A stretch of 64,000 nt of DNA from Streptomyces pluripotens (lineage in GTDB: Bacteria > Actinomycetota > Actinomycetes > Streptomycetales > Streptomycetaceae): NCBI RefSeq assembly GCF_000802245.2, contig NZ_CP021080.1, forward strand, positions 4,650,001 to 4,714,000, given 5' to 3'. Under the pieces are notes generated by a model that was not told where the DNA came from, searched no databases, and was given only the letters and a program-made list of their open reading frames with translations. Made by a program: the position numbers and the translations under genes. This document shows, piece after piece, positions 33,141-42,110 of this stretch. How positions within the stretch are numbered: the stretch's first letter is position 1; each line of letters starts with the position of its first letter.

Positions 33141-34138
33141 TGACGGAGCTGATGGAAAACGGTATCCGCGACAGCGGTGCCCGCGACGACGCCGCCCTCA
33201 CACTCGGCGGCGACGCCGCCACCGTGGAGGCGGTCGCACGGGAGATACTCCACGCCGCGGACGGCCGGGTCGACTCCCCCGAGTTCGTGGCAGCCGCCCG
33301 GGACGCCTGGGACAACCTCCCAGCCCCGCTTCGCCAGGAGATCCGCCGGTTCCGCCGGCACTCCGGTCCCTGCGGCCGCCTGCTGATCCGGGGGCTTCCG
33401 GTGGGCGACGAATCGCGGCCCACCCCGTCGACCGCCGACTCGGTCCAGCGGGAGGCGTCCGTCGCCGCCGCGATCCTCCTCATGGTGGCCTGCGGACTTG
33501 GCGACCCCGCCGCGTATCTCCAGGAGAAATCCGGAGCCCTGGTGCAGGACGTCGTGCCCGTCCCGGGCCGTGAGGAGTTCCAGGGAAACGCCGGATCGGT
33601 CCTCCTCTCCTTCCACACCGAGAACGCGTTCCACGAACACCGCCCGGACTACGTCATGCTGCTGTGTCTGCGCGCCGACCACGAGGGTGTCGCGGGCACG
33701 CGTACCGCCTGCGTGCGCGAGGTTCTGGACCTGCTCAGCCCGGCGGCACGGAAGACGCTGAGCCTGCCCGAATTCACCACCGAGGCTCCACCGTCCTTCG
33801 GAGCCGGCAGTAAGGGCGCGCTCCACCATCCGGTGCTGGGTGGATCCTGGACCGACCCGGATCTGCGCGTCGACTTCGCCGCCACCCGGGCCACCACGGA
33901 GGAGGGGGTCACCGCCCTCGCCGAGCTGGGCGCACTCTTCGAGCAGGTGTCGACGACGTCGGAACTGCTTCCCGGCGACCTGGTCATCGTCGACAACCAC
34001 GTCACCGCGCACGGCCGTACCGCGTTCACCCCTCGTTACGACGGCCGGGACCGTTGGCTGCAGCGCACCTTCGCGCTGACCTCTCTGCGACGCTCGCGGG
34101 GGCAGCGTCCGGGCGACGTTTACGTGCTGGTTGAATGA
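33140..34138 (+). CDS. AsnO-like asparagine beta-hydroxylase (clavaminate synthase family)
   Basis: 332 residues. It has the HTEN iron motif (His159, Glu161), a distal histidine in the NHVTAHGRTAF segment (His287 or 291) and a following RWLQRTF arginine for 2-oxoglutarate. CDA's AsnO and VioC belong to this family and hydroxylate C3 of free Asn or Arg. The second module of the terminal NRPS reads as an asparagine pocket, so free L-Asn is the natural candidate substrate and 3-hydroxy-Asn the predicted residue. The start overlaps the SbnA stop. Arginine or another amino acid cannot be excluded from sequence alone. Confidence 0.87.
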   Translation: MTELMENGIRDSGARDDAALTLGGDAATVEAVAREILHAADGRVDSPEFVAAARDAWDNLPAPLRQEIRRFRRHSGPCGRLLIRGLPVGDESRPTPSTADSVQREASVAAAILLMVACGLGDPAAYLQEKSGALVQDVVPVPGREEFQGNAGSVLLSFHTENAFHEHRPDYVMLLCLRADHEGVAGTRTACVREVLDLLSPAARKTLSLPEFTTEAPPSFGAGSKGALHHPVLGGSWTDPDLRVDFAATRATTEEGVTALAELGALFEQVSTTSELLPGDLVIVDNHVTAHGRTAFTPRYDGRDRWLQRTFALTSLRRSRGQRPGDVYVLVE

Positions 34139-34186
34139 AATCGAGGTCGACCGCGCCGGGTTGACCGGTAACGAGGGGAGCGCGCA

Positions 34187-34834
34187 GTGCGGGTAGTCAT
34201 CGCCGAGGACTCGGTCATTCTCCGTGAGGGCATGGTGGAACTACTGACCGCCCGAGGCTGTGACGTCATCGCGACCGTGGGCGACGGGGACGGACTGCTG
34301 GCCGCGGTGGCCACGCATGCCCCGGATGTCGCCGTGGTCGACATCCGCATGCCGCCCACCCACACCGACGAGGGCATCCGCGCGGCGATCCAACTCCGCG
34401 CCGCCCACCCCGGGGTGGGCGTCCTCGTCTTCTCCCAGCACGCCGAACCGGCCTGGGCGGCCCGGCTGCTCGCCGGCGAGGCGTCGGGCATCGGGTACCT
34501 GCTCAAGGAGCGCGTCTCGGCCACCGCCGACTTCATCGAGGCGTTGCACAGGGTCGCGGCCGGCGGTGTGGCTCTCGACCCGGAGATCGTCAGCCGTATG
34601 TTCAACACCGGCAGCCGCCCCCTCGACCGGCTGACCGAGCGCGAACGAGTGGTCCTGGACCTGATGGCCCAGGGCCACTCGAACCGTTCCATCGCCGAAC
34701 TGCTCGTCATCTCCGAGCGGGCGGTGGAGAAGCACGCGGCGTCCATCTTCACGAAGTTCGATCTTCCTCCGACCGCTGCGGACAACCGCCGTGTCAAGGC
34801 GGTCGTGGCGTACTTGCAGGAGTCCAAGCCCTGA
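34187..34834 (+). CDS. LuxR/NarL-type response regulator
   Basis: 215 residues. The receiver domain has the acidic pair after VVIAED, the phospho-acceptor Asp52 in VVDIRMPP and a lysine in YLLKER. The C-terminal LuxR helix-turn-helix starts at LTERERVVLDLMAQG. It starts at GTG behind GAGGGGAG (34173). Its cognate kinase is probably the one at 37041, separated from it by an ABC transporter pair. It likely controls that transporter and perhaps the cluster. Confidence 0.93.
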   Translation: MRVVIAEDSVILREGMVELLTARGCDVIATVGDGDGLLAAVATHAPDVAVVDIRMPPTHTDEGIRAAIQLRAAHPGVGVLVFSQHAEPAWAARLLAGEASGIGYLLKERVSATADFIEALHRVAAGGVALDPEIVSRMFNTGSRPLDRLTERERVVLDLMAQGHSNRSIAELLVISERAVEKHAASIFTKFDLPPTAADNRRVKAVVAYLQESKP

Positions 34835-34909
34835 CCTCGGGCCAGGGGCGTGGCCATGGACGCCGGCGAGGGGGCGGATATCCGAACCTCGTGAACGGGA
34901 GGTAGCACG

Positions 34910-35713
34910 ATGGCCCTGAGCAGCCGTGTTGCCGAGAATGAAGGCATGTCACTGAGCACTGAGGCCCAAGCCCGACCTCTCGTGGAAAGCGGTCCGGGTA
35001 TTCACGCGGAGAACCTGCACCGCTCGTACGGCCGTGGCCGTGCCGCGGTTCATGCTCTGCGTGGAGTGGACATCGGCTTCGCTCCGGGCACCTTCACCGC
35101 GGTGATGGGCCCGTCCGGATCGGGCAAGTCGACTCTGCTGCAGTGCGTGGCGGGAATGGACCGACCGACCGCCGGCACAATCCACTGGGGCACGACCGAC
35201 ATCACCGCGCTGCCCGAGCGCCGCCTGGCTCAACTGCGGCGCGCAGAGGCAGGCTTCATCTTCCAGTCGTACAACCTGATGCCGGCCATGACGGTCGAGC
35301 AGAACGTCGCCCTGACCTCTCGGCTGGCGGGCGAGCGCGTGGACTGGTCAGCGGTCGCCGACTGCCTTGAGCGGGTGGGTCTTGCCGACCGGAGGAAGGA
35401 ACGGCCCGGCCGTCTCTCCGGTGGCCAGCAGCAACGCGTCGCCGTGGCGCGGGCGTTGTACGCCCGTCCGCGCGTTCTGTTCGCCGATGAGCCGACCGGC
35501 GCCCTCGATCGCGCGACCGGGCGCGAGGTGCTGTGGCTCCTGCGCGAGGGGGTCGAGAACGAAGGCCGCACTTGTGTCATGGTCACGCACGACCCGGTCG
35601 CGGCGAGTTTCGCGGACCGAGTGGTCGTCCTCGCCGACGGAGTCCTGGTTGACGAGCTGGTACGCCCGTCCGCCGCGCAGATCTCCGAGAAGCTGAGTGA
35701 GCTCGCATGCTGA
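34910..35713 (+). CDS. ABC transporter ATPase, MacB/LolD-like
   Basis: 267 residues. Walker A GPSGSGKSTLL, Q-loop FQSYNLMP, signature RLSGGQQQRVAVARAL and Walker B VLFADEPTGALD. The family partners FtsX-like permeases, often for antimicrobial peptide removal or sensing. I took the ATG at 34910 behind GGGAGG; a second ATG at 34946 is possible. The end overlaps the permease start by 7 bp. Confidence 0.94.
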   Translation: MALSSRVAENEGMSLSTEAQARPLVESGPGIHAENLHRSYGRGRAAVHALRGVDIGFAPGTFTAVMGPSGSGKSTLLQCVAGMDRPTAGTIHWGTTDITALPERRLAQLRRAEAGFIFQSYNLMPAMTVEQNVALTSRLAGERVDWSAVADCLERVGLADRRKERPGRLSGGQQQRVAVARALYARPRVLFADEPTGALDRATGREVLWLLREGVENEGRTCVMVTHDPVAASFADRVVVLADGVLVDELVRPSAAQISEKLSELAC

Positions 35714-37044
35714 GGCTTGCCCTTGGGCTGCTGCGTGCCAAGCCCTCCTTGTACGCGGGGCCGGCTGCGGCGCTCCTGATGGCCGTCGCCGTGATCACCA
35801 TGTTCGGATCCCTCATCGCCACGGCGATCGGCGGCCGCGGAGGCTCGCGGCTCGGGATGATCGGCGGGGCGTTCGGCGAGATCGCGATGCTGATGGCGCT
35901 GTTCACGGTCACCAACACGCTCTCGTTCTCCGTGCGGGGCCAGGCCCGGGACATGGCTCTGCTGAGGACCAGCGGGGCGACGCCGGCACAGATCAAGCGC
36001 CTGGTCAGGTGCCAGGTCCTCTGGCTGACGCTCTTCGTCTCGCCGCCGGCCTGGCTGCTCGGAACGTGGGGCGCCAAGCGGTTCCTGGCAGAGCTTGCCG
36101 CCCGGGACATCGTTCCGGCGGACGCGGTGGTGGTGTGGTCCCCCTGGCCTCTGCTGATCGGTACGGTGGTGACACTGCTGGTCGGAGTCGGCGCGGCGAG
36201 GATCGCCGCGCACCGGATCGTCCGCGGCCGGCCGTCCACTGTGCTCGCACAGACGGCCGAGCAGACGAAGATGGGCTGGCTTCGAGGCATCGCCGGTCTG
36301 CTCGTGATCGCCGGTTCCGTACCCCTTGTGGTATTCACCGCCGGGCAGTCGGCCGACAAGTCCGCCCAACTGGCTCTGCTCGGATCGCTGATCTTCCTGG
36401 TCGCTGCCGGACTGCTCGGACCCTTGCTGGCACGACTGTCCATCGTGCTGCTCGGTGTGCCGTTCCGGCTGATGGGCCGCAGGCACGGGGGAGACGCCGG
36501 TGGTGCTCTCGCCGCCGACAACCTGCGCGGTCACGCCTACCGCCTGTCCTCCGCCGTGGTGCCGATCGCCCTGTTGGTCGGACTCTCGACAACGTTCGCC
36601 TCGGTCAGCGGCACCCTTCAGGAGGTTGCCCCGCCCGGCGCCTATGCCGAGAGCGACAACTGGCTCCGCGGGGTGGAACTCGCCATGCTGGCCGGCTTCG
36701 GAGCTGTGGCCACGGTGAACACCCTCGCCTCACTGACGACGGCGCGACGGCGCGAGTATGCGCTGCTCGCCCTGACCGGCGCGACCCGGCGGCAGCTGAT
36801 CCGCATGCTGGGCACGGAGGCGATACTGACCGCCCTGGCCGGAGTGGTGCTCGGAATTCTCGTCGCCGCGCCCATGAGCATGGCGTTCGCGAGCGCTGCG
36901 ACGGGCGAGTTGCTTCCCACCATCGCGTTCCACACATATGCCCCTCTGGTGCTGGGACCGGTGGCGCTGACCGTGCTGACGATCCTGTTCACCGGTGCGC
37001 GGGCCACCTCGGAGTCGGCGGTCACCGCCGTGGCCGCGCAGTGA
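35707..37044 (+). CDS. FtsX-like ABC permease
   Basis: 445 residues with two blocks of membrane segments and the FtsX core motif region (LRTSGATPAQIKRLV and ALTGATRRQLIRML). It begins inside the ATPase gene and its stop overlaps the GTG of the kinase gene, so transporter and sensor are translated as one unit. Such trios detect and remove cell-envelope antibiotics in many Firmicutes and actinomycetes. Self-protection against the cluster product is a reasonable inference. Confidence 0.93.
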   Translation: MLRLALGLLRAKPSLYAGPAAALLMAVAVITMFGSLIATAIGGRGGSRLGMIGGAFGEIAMLMALFTVTNTLSFSVRGQARDMALLRTSGATPAQIKRLVRCQVLWLTLFVSPPAWLLGTWGAKRFLAELAARDIVPADAVVVWSPWPLLIGTVVTLLVGVGAARIAAHRIVRGRPSTVLAQTAEQTKMGWLRGIAGLLVIAGSVPLVVFTAGQSADKSAQLALLGSLIFLVAAGLLGPLLARLSIVLLGVPFRLMGRRHGGDAGGALAADNLRGHAYRLSSAVVPIALLVGLSTTFASVSGTLQEVAPPGAYAESDNWLRGVELAMLAGFGAVATVNTLASLTTARRREYALLALTGATRRQLIRMLGTEAILTALAGVVLGILVAAPMSMAFASAATGELLPTIAFHTYAPLVLGPVALTVLTILFTGARATSESAVTAVAAQ

Positions 37045-38258
37045 CCGCGCCCCGCCTCGCGGACGAGGACCGCGACGGACGCCGGACGGTGCGTCCGGGG
37101 TCGATCGTCTTCGCCGTCACCGGGGTGCCGCTTTCCCTCCTCGGTATGGCCTACGCCCTCGCGGTCCTCTACGTCGGCGGGTTGCTCTCACTGACCGTGA
37201 TCGGACTGCCGGTGCTCGCGACCGGTCTGTCGGGGGCCCGCCACCTGGGCCGGGGGCACGCCTGGCTGATGCGGACACTGCTCGGCGAGGACATCGTTCC
37301 CCCCGCGCCGCAGGCGGCGGCACCCGGCGCGTTCCGGTGGAGCCGGAGCAATCTGTCCGATGTGACCGCCTGGCGCAGCGTGCTCTACCTGATGCTGCGG
37401 CTCCCCCTCGACCTGCTCGCCTTCGTGGTGACGATCGCGCTGCCCGCCTTCGCCGTGTGGTCGATCGTGTGGACAGTGATCGGAAGCCCGGAGCTCTGGC
37501 TGGCGGTCACGGCGGTCCTGGGCGCCTTGATCGTCCTGGCCTTCACCCCGGTGACGGCTCGCACGATGATGCGGGTGCACCGGCTGCTGGGCCGGAAGCT
37601 GCTCGGCCCCAGCGCCTCCCAGCTGCGGGTCCGGACGCTGGAGCGGGCGCGCGCTGTTGCCTTCACCGAGGGCACGCGCGACCTGAGGCAGGTCGAGCGG
37701 GACCTGCATGACGGCACGCAGGCCCAGTTGGTCGCGATCGCCATGACGTTGTCGTTGGCCGCCGACACCCTGGACGGCGAAGCGTCCACCGGACGCACCG
37801 GCGCCCTCGTCGCACGGGCCCGCACGCAGACCGACACGGCCATCGCGGAGCTGAGGCGGCTCATCGACGGGATGAGCCCCGCCGTACTCGACCGGGGACT
37901 CGCCGAGGCGCTGCCGCATCTGACCGAGCAGGCCGGAGTGCCGATGGCTCTGCAGGTGGAGATGTCACAGCGACCGGATCCGGTGATCGAGCGGGTGGCG
38001 TACTTCTGTGTCGCCGAACTGCTCACCAACGTCTCCAAGCACAGCGGGGCGACGAAGGCGTCGGTGGACGCGCGCGTCGTCGGAAAGGTCCTGCGGATCC
38101 AGGTCCAGGATGACGGCAGCGGAGGCGCCAGGATCGGTGTGGGCAGTGGCCTGTCGGGCCTGAGGGAACGGCTGACCGCGGTCGACGGAACTCTCGGTCT
38201 CCACAGCCCGCCCGCGGGCCCGACCACCGTCGTACTCGAGATGCCGGTCCGGATCTGA
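37041..38258 (+). CDS. Two-component sensor histidine kinase (HisKA_3, NarL partner)
   Basis: 405 residues from GTG overlapping the permease stop. The N-terminal half has about four membrane segments in two pairs. The dimerisation helix carries the phospho-acceptor His223 in ERDLHDGTQ. The ATPase domain has the N box ELLTNVSKHSG and the G boxes DDGSGG and GSGLSGLRER. It fits the LuxR-type regulator at 34187. Confidence 0.94.
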   Translation: MTAPRLADEDRDGRRTVRPGSIVFAVTGVPLSLLGMAYALAVLYVGGLLSLTVIGLPVLATGLSGARHLGRGHAWLMRTLLGEDIVPPAPQAAAPGAFRWSRSNLSDVTAWRSVLYLMLRLPLDLLAFVVTIALPAFAVWSIVWTVIGSPELWLAVTAVLGALIVLAFTPVTARTMMRVHRLLGRKLLGPSASQLRVRTLERARAVAFTEGTRDLRQVERDLHDGTQAQLVAIAMTLSLAADTLDGEASTGRTGALVARARTQTDTAIAELRRLIDGMSPAVLDRGLAEALPHLTEQAGVPMALQVEMSQRPDPVIERVAYFCVAELLTNVSKHSGATKASVDARVVGKVLRIQVQDDGSGGARIGVGSGLSGLRERLTAVDGTLGLHSPPAGPTTVVLEMPVRI

Positions 38259-38396
38259 CCTTCTGCCCATGACGGGCCCGCTCACATCTCGCCGCGGCCC
38301 GGTTCTCCCCACCCCAACACCTCGGCGTCCTCGACGCCGCTTTCCCCCGGCCCGCCGCCTCGCGCCGGCCCATGCCCAAAGAAGGGACAACTGTCC

Positions 38397-39392
38397 ATGC
38401 GCGCTGCGCGGATCAGACTCGGAATGCTGATAGCCACCGTCGCCGGAAGCATCGTCGCGTCCGTCACGGCCGCGGCTGCGAACGGGGTGCTCGGCCTGCC
38501 GCCCGCGCCCCAGCATGTGGCCGTGGCGGCGAAGGACCTGCCCGAGCTCTACGGCGAGAACCGGCGTTATCTCGCCCGCGCAGCCGATGCGGCACGCCGG
38601 ATGGGTGACGGTGGGCGTGCCCGGGCACTGGGCGCTCTCGCCTCCCCCGACCGCCACTTCCTGGAGGCCTCCGCCGATGGTGACGGCCAGGCGGTGGAGG
38701 TGCTCGGAGACCTGGCGCACGCGCAGCGGATCGCCCTTCTGGTGCCGGGCTCGGACACCACCATCGACACCTTCGACCACCTCGGCTCCCGCCACGGATC
38801 GGTGGCCGGGGGAAGCCGGACGCTGTACGCCGAGATGCGAGCCGTCGCACCGGAGACACGCGTTGCCGTAATCGGGTGGTACGGCTACCGGGCGCCCCGC
38901 ACCAAGAGCCGTGACACCGTTACCCAGGAGCGAGCGGAGGAGGGCGGCCGACTGCTCCGCCGCCAGATCGACCGGCTACGGGGAATCAACCCCGATGCCT
39001 CCGTGGCTCTGATGTGCCATTCGTACGGGTCCGTGGTGTGCGGGGAAGCGGTGCGCGGAATGGATCGGTCCGCGCAGTCCACGCTGTCGGGTGTCGCGGT
39101 TTTCGGCAGTCCGGGGATGGGCGTCGACTCGGCCGTTGAACTGGGCGCGCGCGTCCCGGTGTGGGCAGGGCGCGGCAGCGAGGACTGGATCTCGTACGTG
39201 CCGCACGCTCAGTACGGCGTGTTCGGTGAGAAAGTGGGGTTCGGCCCGGACCCGGCGTCCGTGGAGTTCGGCGCCCGACGACTCCCCACCGGAGACAGCC
39301 GGCACGGCGACTACCTGCGCCCCGGCAGCCTTTCGCTCCGGAGTATCGCGCTGATCGGCCTGGACCGAGGCCGGCAGGTGTCCCATGGCTGA
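38397..39392 (+). CDS. Exported alpha/beta hydrolase (DUF1023 type)
   Basis: 331 residues. An N-terminal hydrophobic stretch (residues 7-29, after MRAARIRLG) looks like a signal peptide ending near AAAANG. The hydrolase core has VPGSDTTID and the nucleophile elbow CHSYGS. The natural substrate of this family is not known. The gene ends 8 bp inside the acyltransferase gene, so the two are coupled. It could trim or modify the exported product, but nothing in the sequence proves a link. Confidence 0.8.
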   Translation: MRAARIRLGMLIATVAGSIVASVTAAAANGVLGLPPAPQHVAVAAKDLPELYGENRRYLARAADAARRMGDGGRARALGALASPDRHFLEASADGDGQAVEVLGDLAHAQRIALLVPGSDTTIDTFDHLGSRHGSVAGGSRTLYAEMRAVAPETRVAVIGWYGYRAPRTKSRDTVTQERAEEGGRLLRRQIDRLRGINPDASVALMCHSYGSVVCGEAVRGMDRSAQSTLSGVAVFGSPGMGVDSAVELGARVPVWAGRGSEDWISYVPHAQYGVFGEKVGFGPDPASVEFGARRLPTGDSRHGDYLRPGSLSLRSIALIGLDRGRQVSHG

Positions 39393-40692
39393 TGTGCGGG
39401 TCAGGACGGAGAACGAGCGCCCCACCCCCGTGGCCTGGAAGGACCTGTCACCGGCACCGCCTGTCCGGCTGACACCGGTGCGGCGACTGCACCGGGCTGC
39501 CCTGCGTATCGATGCGGCGACTCCGCTTTCCCGCGACCGTGCGGTCGATGTCCTGCGTGCCTACTCCATCCTCGGCGTGGTGCTCGGCCACTGGCTGGTG
39601 AGCGCGGTGGTGCTACGGGCAGGCGGCCATCTGGGAGGCGACAGCCCCCTCAACCACATGCCGGGTCTCACGCCGGTGACCTGGCTGTTGCAGCCGCTCG
39701 CCCTGTTCTTCTTCGTCGGCGGCCGAGTCGGATTCCAGAGCTACGCCTCCGCGGGCGCGACCGGAACCCGTTACCGGACCTGGTTGGCCCAGCGGTTGCG
39801 CCAGTTGGTGCGTCCCACCTTGGCCCTGCTGGGCGTGTGGGGGTTGGTGCTGATCGGGCTGGCCTTCGAAGGAGTGGCGTTCGAGACGATCCGCACCCTG
39901 CTGCGGCTCGCGGTGTCCCCGCTCTGGTTCCTCTGCGTCTACGCGGTGATCACGGCGGCCACTCCGCTGATCAGGCGGTGTGGTGCGGGCCGGCTGGTGC
40001 TGGTGGCCTTCGCGCTGGTCGTGGCCACGGATCTGGTCCGCGGGCTGGTCGGCGACCTGGGATGGGTCGATTCGCTCCGCTGGCTGAACGTCTTCACCGG
40101 CTGGCTGGTGCCCTACGCCCTGGGGGTGTTCTGGGCGGCCGGCGGCCTCGCCCGCCGCAGGTACGCGGTCGGCATGCTCGTCTGCGGCGCGGCCAGCCTG
40201 ACCGGCCTGGTGCTTTGGTGTGGCTATCCGGCGAGCATGGTCGGTGTCCCCGGGGCCGCCCTGTCCAACCTCAACCCACCGAGTCTCGCGGCTGTCTGCT
40301 TCGGTCTGGCCCAGTGCGGTCTCGGACTGCTGTTGTGCGGCCCGCTCCGTCGGCTGACCGGCCAGCCGGCAGAGCCGGTCCCGTCCCTCCCCGCCCGCGC
40401 GTCCGACGCCGCAGGGGCGCGTGCCACCGCAGGGCAGTTCTGCTGGGCGGCCGTGGCGTTGCTGAACCTGTCGGCCATGACGATCTTCCTCTGGCACCAG
40501 ACGTCCATGCTCGCCACCACCGTGTTCTCGCTCGGGTTCGGACAACGCTGGCCCGGGCTCCACACGGCGCCGGAAGATCCATTCTGGGTGGCTTTCCGTC
40601 TCGGCTGGATTCTTGTTTTCGCGTGCGTACTCGCTGTCTTTTGGCTGGCTTTCAAGGACGTGGAAAAGTCCGCCCGGAGGCACTGCCGATAA
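39385..40692 (+). CDS. Membrane acyltransferase (acyltransferase 3 family)
   Basis: 435 residues with roughly ten membrane segments. The family start motif [19 protein letters not shown] lies near residue 50, with the conserved histidine; a second family motif (FLWHQTSML) lies near residue 370. Enzymes of this family O-acylate sugars, lipids or natural products at the membrane. In this position it may acylate a hydroxyl on the peptide, but lipid or cell-wall acylation is equally allowed. It overlaps the upstream hydrolase gene. Confidence 0.87.
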   Translation: MADVRVRTENERPTPVAWKDLSPAPPVRLTPVRRLHRAALRIDAATPLSRDRAVDVLRAYSILGVVLGHWLVSAVVLRAGGHLGGDSPLNHMPGLTPVTWLLQPLALFFFVGGRVGFQSYASAGATGTRYRTWLAQRLRQLVRPTLALLGVWGLVLIGLAFEGVAFETIRTLLRLAVSPLWFLCVYAVITAATPLIRRCGAGRLVLVAFALVVATDLVRGLVGDLGWVDSLRWLNVFTGWLVPYALGVFWAAGGLARRRYAVGMLVCGAASLTGLVLWCGYPASMVGVPGAALSNLNPPSLAAVCFGLAQCGLGLLLCGPLRRLTGQPAEPVPSLPARASDAAGARATAGQFCWAAVALLNLSAMTIFLWHQTSMLATTVFSLGFGQRWPGLHTAPEDPFWVAFRLGWILVFACVLAVFWLAFKDVEKSARRHCR

Positions 40693-40770
40693 TCGGCCGA
40701 TAAGGGAATAATGCCGCACTGGCCTATGGTTTCCAGTATTTCTTGCCCAAATTTCGGCGCAGCATACCTC

Positions 40771-40776
40771 AGGAGG
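40771..40776 (+). promoter_or_regulatory. Ribosome binding site of the methyltransferase gene
   Basis: A perfect AGGAGG six bases before GTG at 40783. It fixes the start there and not at the in-frame ATG 24 codons upstream. Confidence 0.85.
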
Positions 40777-40782
40777 AATTTC

Positions 40783-41559
40783 GTGGCCATCTCGAACAAT
40801 ATCCCGGGCCCGGTGGAGAGCGGCACCGACGTGGCTTCCGCCCGTGGTATCGTGAACTCTCTTCGAGACCTCACCGTGCAAACAGTGTCAGAGCTCTATG
40901 TGAAGTATCAGGACGACCTGTGTGCCGTCAGGGACCAGCAGCGGACCTTCCTTCGGCAGCGCGGCAGGTCGATGAAGGCGCAACTCGACGACTACGAGGC
41001 GGAGATCACCTACCTGCTGCTGCGCGAGTACCGGCCGGAGACGGTGGTCGAGATCGGCACGTTCTACGGCTGGTCCACCATGTGGATTCTCAGTGCTTTG
41101 CGGGACAACGGTGTGGGGCACCTGTACTCGTTCGACATCGTCGACCACGTGGTCAGCAATGTTCCGGCTGATCTTTCCGCCCACCGCTGGACGTTCACCA
41201 AGGGAGATGTCCGGGAGACGCTCGGAGATATCCCCGGCAGCGCGGACTATCTCTTCATCGACGCTGACCACGGTGCCCGATTCGGTCGCTGGTACGTGGA
41301 GAACGTCTTTCCGATGGTTCGCCCCGGAACCCCGACCAGTGTGCACGATGTCTTCCACGGCCGTCGGCCGAAGCCGATCAGCGAGGGTTCGGTTCTCATG
41401 AAGTGGCTCGTCGCGCAGAACAAGAGCTTCTTCACCCCTTCAGCCGCGAAGGCTCCTGAAGTCATCGAGCACCTCAGCAAGGTGAAGAAGGAACTGCGGC
41501 TCGACACCCCTGTTCGCGAGAGCCGCCACAACCCGATGGTTTTCTTCACTCTCGGATAA
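40783..41559 (+). CDS. CmcI-like SAM-dependent O-methyltransferase
   Basis: 258 residues. The SAM-binding motif is VVEIGTFYGWST, an acidic SAM contact follows in YSFDIVDH, and a metal-binding type DADHG motif lies near residue 165. The fold matches the class I methyltransferases of the cephalosporin hydroxylase (CmcI) and Methyltransf_24 group. In this cluster it could methylate a hydroxyl made by either oxygenase. Direct proof is lacking. It is the last gene of the leftmost unit: a long hairpin lies 15 bp after the stop. Confidence 0.85.
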   Translation: MAISNNIPGPVESGTDVASARGIVNSLRDLTVQTVSELYVKYQDDLCAVRDQQRTFLRQRGRSMKAQLDDYEAEITYLLLREYRPETVVEIGTFYGWSTMWILSALRDNGVGHLYSFDIVDHVVSNVPADLSAHRWTFTKGDVRETLGDIPGSADYLFIDADHGARFGRWYVENVFPMVRPGTPTSVHDVFHGRRPKPISEGSVLMKWLVAQNKSFFTPSAAKAPEVIEHLSKVKKELRLDTPVRESRHNPMVFFTLG

Positions 41560-41573
41560 CACCGCGTGATCAG

Positions 41574-41621
41574 GTTTCGGTGGTGAGTGCGCCCGGTTCA
41601 GGGCGCGCCCACCACCGAAAC
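41574..41621 (+). terminator. Long two-part hairpin after the methyltransferase gene
   Basis: The outer arms of 12 bp (41574-41585 with 41610-41621) pair perfectly. An inner 6-bp stem (41589-41594 with 41601-41606) encloses a 6-base loop. There is no clear T run, as is usual in Streptomyces. It separates the long biosynthetic transcript from the SARP gene. Confidence 0.8.
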
Positions 41622-42110
41622 TTCGTTCCGCGAGCAATGGTGATGTGGACATAAAGCGTCGGAACTGTCAACGCAAAGGGTCGCGACGGGGAGGAAGGGG
41701 GATGTGAGACCAAGATCACGACGGTTTCGGCCATCCTCCGTACGGCCGGGTTGACCGGTGGAAGTAAGTTATGGAGGGCGACGTCGCCCCCTACCTCGGT
41801 GCCATTCGACCTGATGGCGAAGGTGTGGGGCGGTTGCAAGCGGGCGTGTGCGAGAGGAAAGCGGCCGTGAGATGGGGAAGCGCCTCCGCGGCGGTCGGTG
41901 TCCTTCGATCGGACGCGCAGTAAAGGAAAGTGTTGGAGTTTCGTCCTGTGGATCCGCCTCGGCGCGGTCTGGATGCGGCCGAAGAGGAGACGGAAAAGCT
42001 GCCGAACACGTCGGGGAACCCTTCGGATTGCGAAGGTATGTGAACTGACCGAGCTTGCCCAGGACGAGCTCAAGATTTTACTCAAGCGGTATATAACGGG
42101 GGCTTCAGTA
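41622..42110 (+). promoter_or_regulatory. Leader and promoter region of the SARP gene
   Basis: About 490 bases between the terminator and the chosen SARP start. Base composition is lower in GC than the neighbouring genes. The SARP frame is open back to about 41898 but with an atypical residue content (Arg, Lys, Cys and Trp rich), so I treat it as non-coding leader. A TATAAC lies at 42092, too close to the ATG to be the promoter of a leadered message. I see no clear SARP-type direct repeats. Confidence 0.5.

Noticed and set aside
42092..42097. TATAAC as the -10 box of the SARP gene
   Set aside because: It is only 14 bases from the start codon and has no -35 box at proper distance; the gene also has a ribosome-site-like GGGGG in between.
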